DNA of 64,000 nucleotides, taken from NCBI GenBank assembly GCA_965153455.1, contig OZ234501.1:10416001-10480000 (forward strand), in the 5' to 3' direction. This stretch comes from Sphagnum compactum. Its lineage: Eukaryota; Bryophyta; Sphagnopsida; Sphagnales. A program made the position numbers and the translations under genes. Shown here one piece after another: positions 60,160 to 64,000 of this stretch. Numbering within the stretch: the stretch's first letter is position 1; each line of letters opens with the position of its first letter. The notes below the pieces were generated by a model that searched no databases, was not told the origin of the DNA, and worked only from the letters and a program-made list of their open reading frames with translations.

Positions 60160-60489
60160 GAACTAGTGTACTCTACAGCTGGAGCTTCGCTAACTCTGCA
60201 CAACAACACTTGATTGCCCTTCACTCTCTGTCAAATTTCAGTTACACATGTGTATTACATGTAAGGTAAGGAAAAGCTTAGAAGAAATAGGGTTAACTAA
60301 GAGAGACCATAATTGGAAAGCTCTGTGTGCTGCAGCTTTGTGGCCATAGCCCATATGGCCAACACTAGTGTCAGGGTATATCTTGAGAAAGAACTATACA
60401 AAAACCAAGCAAAGAAGAGGCACAATGAAACTTGGAAAGAAAATACACATATCTACGTTTTGAGTACATGAAAAAAAGACAATTTATAC

Positions 60490-60679
60490 CTGTCAGCTAA
60501 ATGATGATCCCATGTTAAGGGGGTACATGCAGTGACTGGCGGAATCCCACAATGCGGAGCACAGATGTATTGGATTTGTGATGATGCCACATAGACAAAA
60601 GACGACAGCATGTGGGTGAGAAGGCTGGAGCTGCCAAATGTGATGACTGAGAAGACGTTGATAGGTGTCAAGGCCACCC
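60490..60679 (-). CDS. Probable exon of unidentified minus-strand gene
   Basis: Acceptor TATTCTCAG|GG and donor GACAG|GTATAA bound 190 nt encoding VALTPINVFSVITFGSSSLL, then a hydrophobic stretch, then WDHHLADR. Its phase (2) does not match the exon at 60,159, so an exon is missing or they belong to different transcripts. Confidence 0.3.
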
Positions 60680-60942
60680 CTGAGAATACATGAACTTCAC
60701 CGCCAAGAATTGCTATGGAGCACTTCTCCCCTCATGAGAAGAAAAACTGGCAAGTTGGCTATTGCCCTTGGATTCATTGGGTGCTCCCCTTTCTTGTTCT
60801 GTTGCTGGTTGGTAGGCTGGCCATTTGATCGAACCCCTTGTTTATGGTGTTGTTCACCATTGCAGTTCATGTTTTCATCATGGCTAGTGGACTCCCCGCA
60901 CTGTCCAACAGTCCATGAAAGAAAGGTTCGTAAAAGGAGAAA

Positions 60943-61307
60943 ATGTCCCGTTCTAGTACCATGATGAAGACGGAAGCTGGCATTATGAGCGATGGAGAGA
61001 TCATCGTTGCCGACTCTTCGTCTTCTTCGTGCTTGTCTTCTCTCGCCGACTGCTCGCCCGCTTCCTTCCGCTCTTCCTTCCTTCCTTCCACAACAGTCGT
61101 AAGAGTGCGAGAACCAGGAAGGTAGGAGACGGGGTGACTAGAAAGGGCAAAAGACAATAATCCCCAATGGGACAGAAGTAAACCCACAACCAAGTCTGAA
61201 GACCTCGATTGGGAACGACTGACATGGCCTCACCACCGCCCAGAAGCTCTGGAATTATCACAAAGCCTCCTCAAATAGGCAGGAAAAGTGGAGAGTACCT
61301 TGACTAA
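60943..61307 (+). promoter_or_regulatory. Possible transcription start region, plus strand (or divergent)
   Basis: A local GC- and CT-rich island (61,000-61,090) with a donor-like AACCAGGAAG|GTAGGA looks like a 5' leader exon. At 61,224 a GACATGGCC start opens MASPPPRSSGIITKPPQ and runs 27 codons to a stop at 61,307. On the minus strand the same island reads as a Glu/Lys-rich frame. Which strand is transcribed cannot be decided here. Confidence 0.25.
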
Positions 61308-61700
61308 GAACACCCTTATCACCATATGTGTATCACCCAGAAGAAAACATAAAGCACACACTGAGCTCTTGAAGTTCAACCACTACTCTCCAATTGTATG
61401 TGATTTCAACAACTTGTCTAAACCTGCAACTTCGCAAAAAATTGACTTGGTATCCACAAAAGACTTATATAGGTAATCGAACTTCAAAATACAAACCCAA
61501 ACGACAACAAGAAGCACTGAACATTGCACAATCAACCAAGCAATTTGCCATGACCGAAACAACACAAAAAGGAAAATGAAGATGGACACACAAGTAGGTA
61601 GACAGAGATATGGTGGCTCCACAAACAAAATATGTCCATATAGAATGCATCCGGAACACCCAAGTTGACAAGGATTGACCACATCGAGTCTATTGGCATT
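61270..61700 (-). repeat. Diverged copy I of a duplicated segment
   Basis: Two blocks match sequences further right: ACTGAGCTC...CAATTGTATGTGATTTCA matches 62,360-62,415, and TAGACAGAGATAT...AAGGATTGACCACA matches 63,870-63,966. Minus-strand frames read ITYNWRVVVELQELS, with stops. It is therefore a decayed duplicate of coding-like DNA. Confidence 0.5.
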
Positions 61701-61867
61701 CTGGCCTTGAACTAATGATATTTAAGATCAACCCATACCAGAATAAGGCCAACTGTACATGCAAATGAATAGGGCCCCAGAAGAAGTAGCGTAAGGTCTG
61801 TAGTAAACTGCAAAAAGGAAGGTATTATTGGGTCCAGTTCAGACAAACAAAGTATTGCACCTCCGTC

Positions 61868-62074
61868 ACTAGCTGATTTGTGGCAGACGACAGCTCTCTC
61901 GTCTTAGGTCTTCTTTGTTATTGTCATTAGCTCGGTCTTAGGTCTTCTTTGTTATTGTCACTAGCCGATTTGTGGCAGACGACAGCTCTCTCGTCTTAGG
62001 TCTTCTTTGTTATTGTCACTAGCCGATTTGTGGCAGACGACAGCTCTCTCGTCTTAGGTCTTCTTTGTTATTGT
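61868..62074. repeat. 58-bp tandem minisatellite, about 3.5 copies
   Basis: Units start at 61,868, 61,926 (24 bp deleted), 61,960 and 62,018. Each contains GATTTGTGGCAGACGACAGC, TCTCTCGTCTTAGG and TCTTCTTTGTTATTGTC. Copies are nearly identical, so the expansion is recent. Confidence 0.9.
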
Positions 62075-62274
62075 TGATCATCATTTCGTTGCCATGGGTC
62101 CTATTTGCTTAGGGCCTTTACCTTATTTTTGTCCACTGTTTGCTCTTTTTATTTCTTTGGCTTGTGTCTACTTCTGGTCTCCTTGGCCTTGTCCTTTTCA
62201 TGGATGGGTTCCCGTCCTGATATTTTTAATACAGGGTTTTTCTTCCTATTACAAACTGTAGGACTGCCTCTATG

Positions 62275-62440
62275 CAGGAACGAAATAGAGAAAAAAAGTG
62301 TAGCACCAAGAATAGGGTTGCCCTCATCACAATAAACATGGAAAACAGAACTAGTAAACTGCCCACTGAGCTCCAAAGGTTCAAACACAACTCTATAATT
62401 GTATCTGATTTCATCTTCGTGACAAAAGACTTCTAGAGAA
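62275..62440 (-). CDS. Coding-like segment, copy II of duplicated block
   Basis: The minus strand reads EVFCHEDEIRYNYRVVFEPL, then ELSGQFTSSVFHVYCDEG and NPILGATLFFS, with no stop. This copy is more intact than the one at 61,270-61,430. The family is not recognised. Confidence 0.35.
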
Positions 62441-62635
62441 GTAGACCCAATTTAAACCTTAATTTCCTTGTTTTGCCGACATGTAGAAATGGAGACTACC
62501 ATCAGCAACATGAGCTTGACACACCTAGCATATTTCAAACACAAGTTATTAGCTCAAAGACAAGTTATTAGCATGAGCCCAGTATTCAAGATAGAGATGT
62601 TTTAGTATGTATAGATTACTTCTAGAAACATGTAT

Positions 62636-62872
62636 CTAGGGTTTCTCGTGAGTGCACCTGTGATGTCTTGTGTAAGCTGCAAAGGCATTAACAAATATCC
62701 TCAACCATAGAAGAATCTCTTGAATAACCCATGAAAAACTTTGCCAGAGCGTACAAGGCTTCAACTTTGTGTAAGTGATGAGGTTATTTGGTGTTGACAT
62801 GGAGGATAAGTTCTCTAACCTCTTAGTCATGCCTTCCCATTCTAGCAAGACCACCAGTGCTACATATTGCAT
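62636..62872 (-). CDS. Coding-like segment, unidentified
   Basis: The minus strand reads about 78 codons including LEWEGMTKRLENLSSMSTPN and CTLWQSFSWVIQEILLWLRI, an amphipathic or membrane-like stretch. No family was recognised. It lies between the two matching blocks of copy II. Confidence 0.3.
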   Translation of the reverse strand: MQYVALVVLLEWEGMTKRLENLSSMSTPNNLITYTKLKPCTLWQSFSWVIQEILLWLRIFVNAFAAYTRHHRCTHEKP

Positions 62873-62899
62873 ATTTATGGATAGGGATAGAGATGATCT

Positions 62900-63480
62900 A
62901 TCAATAATCCAAGCTCCAGCCCCAGCTATCTAGAAATGTCAGTCAATTGCCCATAACAGCTCCTTATGACATTATTATGTTCAGCACTGAGGTTATGTGA
63001 TAGTCCTTGCCAATTCTCGCCTGGATGGCTTAGGTTCAGTTACTACTATCAAAGTCTCTAGATGACCATCATAACACATCATTTCTTCTCTGATTCCATA
63101 CCTCGCATCCAACCCATCCAAATGAAACTTGTTCCGAGGCATGATCCGAGCTGATGTGCACCCATCCCCTTGCTCGAATCAGCAAACAATGTCACTTTCT
63201 CCACTCAGCACAAGATTCTTCCCCTGCTTTCCGCCCTCCTGCTTCTCACATGTCCATATTGTAAGAACTGTACATTCTTCTCATCCTCTTTGGCATACTT
63301 GTATACAATACGTTCAATCCCCTGGAAAATTGTTGATCTTGCTGAATGCACAGTGGAATTGGGTTCTTCGAATCTTCAAAGCTTAATGACCCAGAATATG
63401 ATGAAACGATATAAAACACAATCCCAAAATTCAAGGAAAAGCTTTAGGGCAAGGAATATGCAGAGTACCTTCGAAGGGGT
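62900..63480. other. Spacer, nothing recognised
   Basis: No exon could be supported on either strand. Plus frames at 63,129 and 63,170 have no recognised domain. Confidence 0.3.
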
Positions 63481-63489
63481 TTTGGGAAT

Positions 63490-63600
63490 ATGCAATTCCT
63501 AATTGTAGGAAAGCTTGGTCCTGATTTTGGAGATGTGTTGAAGGTGGTGCTTGATTTGATGTCAGCTACATGGGAGAAGTTCTTAGATAACATTGTGCAG
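63490..63600 (+). CDS. Possible plus-strand exon, unidentified
   Basis: The plus strand reads KLGPDFGDVLKVVLDLMSAT, then WEKFLDNIVQ, to a donor CAG|GTTAGC. Plausible as an exon, but the upstream border and gene are unknown. Confidence 0.25.
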
Positions 63601-63779
63601 GTTAGCACAAATTGGGAAGAAAAGTCTTTCACAGCCTGCTCCTCAAGTCTCATTTTTGCTGGTTGCTTGGCTTCAAACTACGTTCCTGAATTGAGCAAGG
63701 GACTACTGATAACCCTAATTTGGCAAATGTCAACTAGTGCCAAGGAAGAGCCAGGATTACTGCAGTTGTTACCATGAAG

Positions 63780-63970
63780 TAACACAGGGAACACATGAGA
63801 AGTAGCCAAGCAGTTGGCCGTTGCCAAAACAAAAAAATACAGGAAAAGAGAACTGACGCTAAAACTGGTAGACAGAGAAATGATGCCCTCAAAAACAACC
63901 CATGCTAACATTTTCATGTCTGAAGGAAAATCAGGCGGAAAACAAAAGTCTACAAGGATTGACCACAAAG
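63780..63970 (-). repeat. Copy II, second block of duplicated segment
   Basis: The minus strand reads MKMLAWVVFEGIISLSTSF, then a hydrophobic run and ATANCLATS. This parallels TYFVCGATISLST and VMANCLVDC in copy I (61,560-61,690). DNA words GGTAGACAGAGA and AAGGATTGACCACA are shared. It extends toward the window edge. Confidence 0.45.
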
Positions 63971-64000
63971 AAAATCCTAGTACAAACTACAGCTTTTCAG

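Noticed and set aside
1-64000. CRISPR arrays, operons or phage genes
   Set aside because: No regular spacers or bacterial gene features; all evidence points to a plant nuclear genome.

Overview
The window looks like nuclear DNA of a land plant. The reasons are spliced genes with plant-type GT-AG junctions and short introns, an RS31/RS40-type SR splicing factor, a secreted glyoxal-oxidase-like enzyme and a PV42-type CBS protein (families known from plants), CT-rich leaders, and very AT-rich spacers filled with decayed plant transposons. The sequence of the SR protein suggests a seedless plant such as a moss or relative, but this is an inference. No bacterial, organellar or viral gene was seen.

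Layout: 1-20.9 kb is gene-free. It holds degenerate tandem repeats, one 154-bp CACTA-type MITE with a target-site duplication, two tRNA-like SINE candidates, a satellite-like array present twice (about 1.66-2.56 and 7.83-8.56 kb), and a broken non-LTR retrotransposon reverse transcriptase at about 17.65-20.12 kb. A GA/GT-rich minisatellite (20.98-21.61 kb) precedes the first gene, an intronless LRR membrane protein (22,940-24,367 +). A decayed Ty3/gypsy element (integrase about 26.9-27.64 kb, RNase H about 29.9-30.3 kb, both minus) and an inverted low-complexity block (31.0-32.0 kb) follow.

The best-supported genes are: an RS-subfamily SR splicing factor (32,451-35,653 +, five exons, 237 aa, long GC-AG first intron); a glyoxal-oxidase-like copper radical oxidase (37,516-40,944 -, five exons, 564 aa), convergent with it; and a PV42-type four-CBS protein (55,485-57,212 -, three exons, 411 aa). 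Between 50.5 and 64 kb several further minus-strand segments look like exons with good splice sites, but I could not identify their families or join them into complete genes. A G-box plus TATA promoter-like block near 47.5 kb stands before a 32-codon ORF.

The genes do not form a pathway. They are independent plant loci (RNA splicing, cell-wall or apoplast oxidation, surface LRR, CBS energy-sensor-like) separated by transposon debris. Exon coordinates were derived by hand from reading frame, family alignment by memory and splice consensus. The three spliced genes close in frame at every junction.
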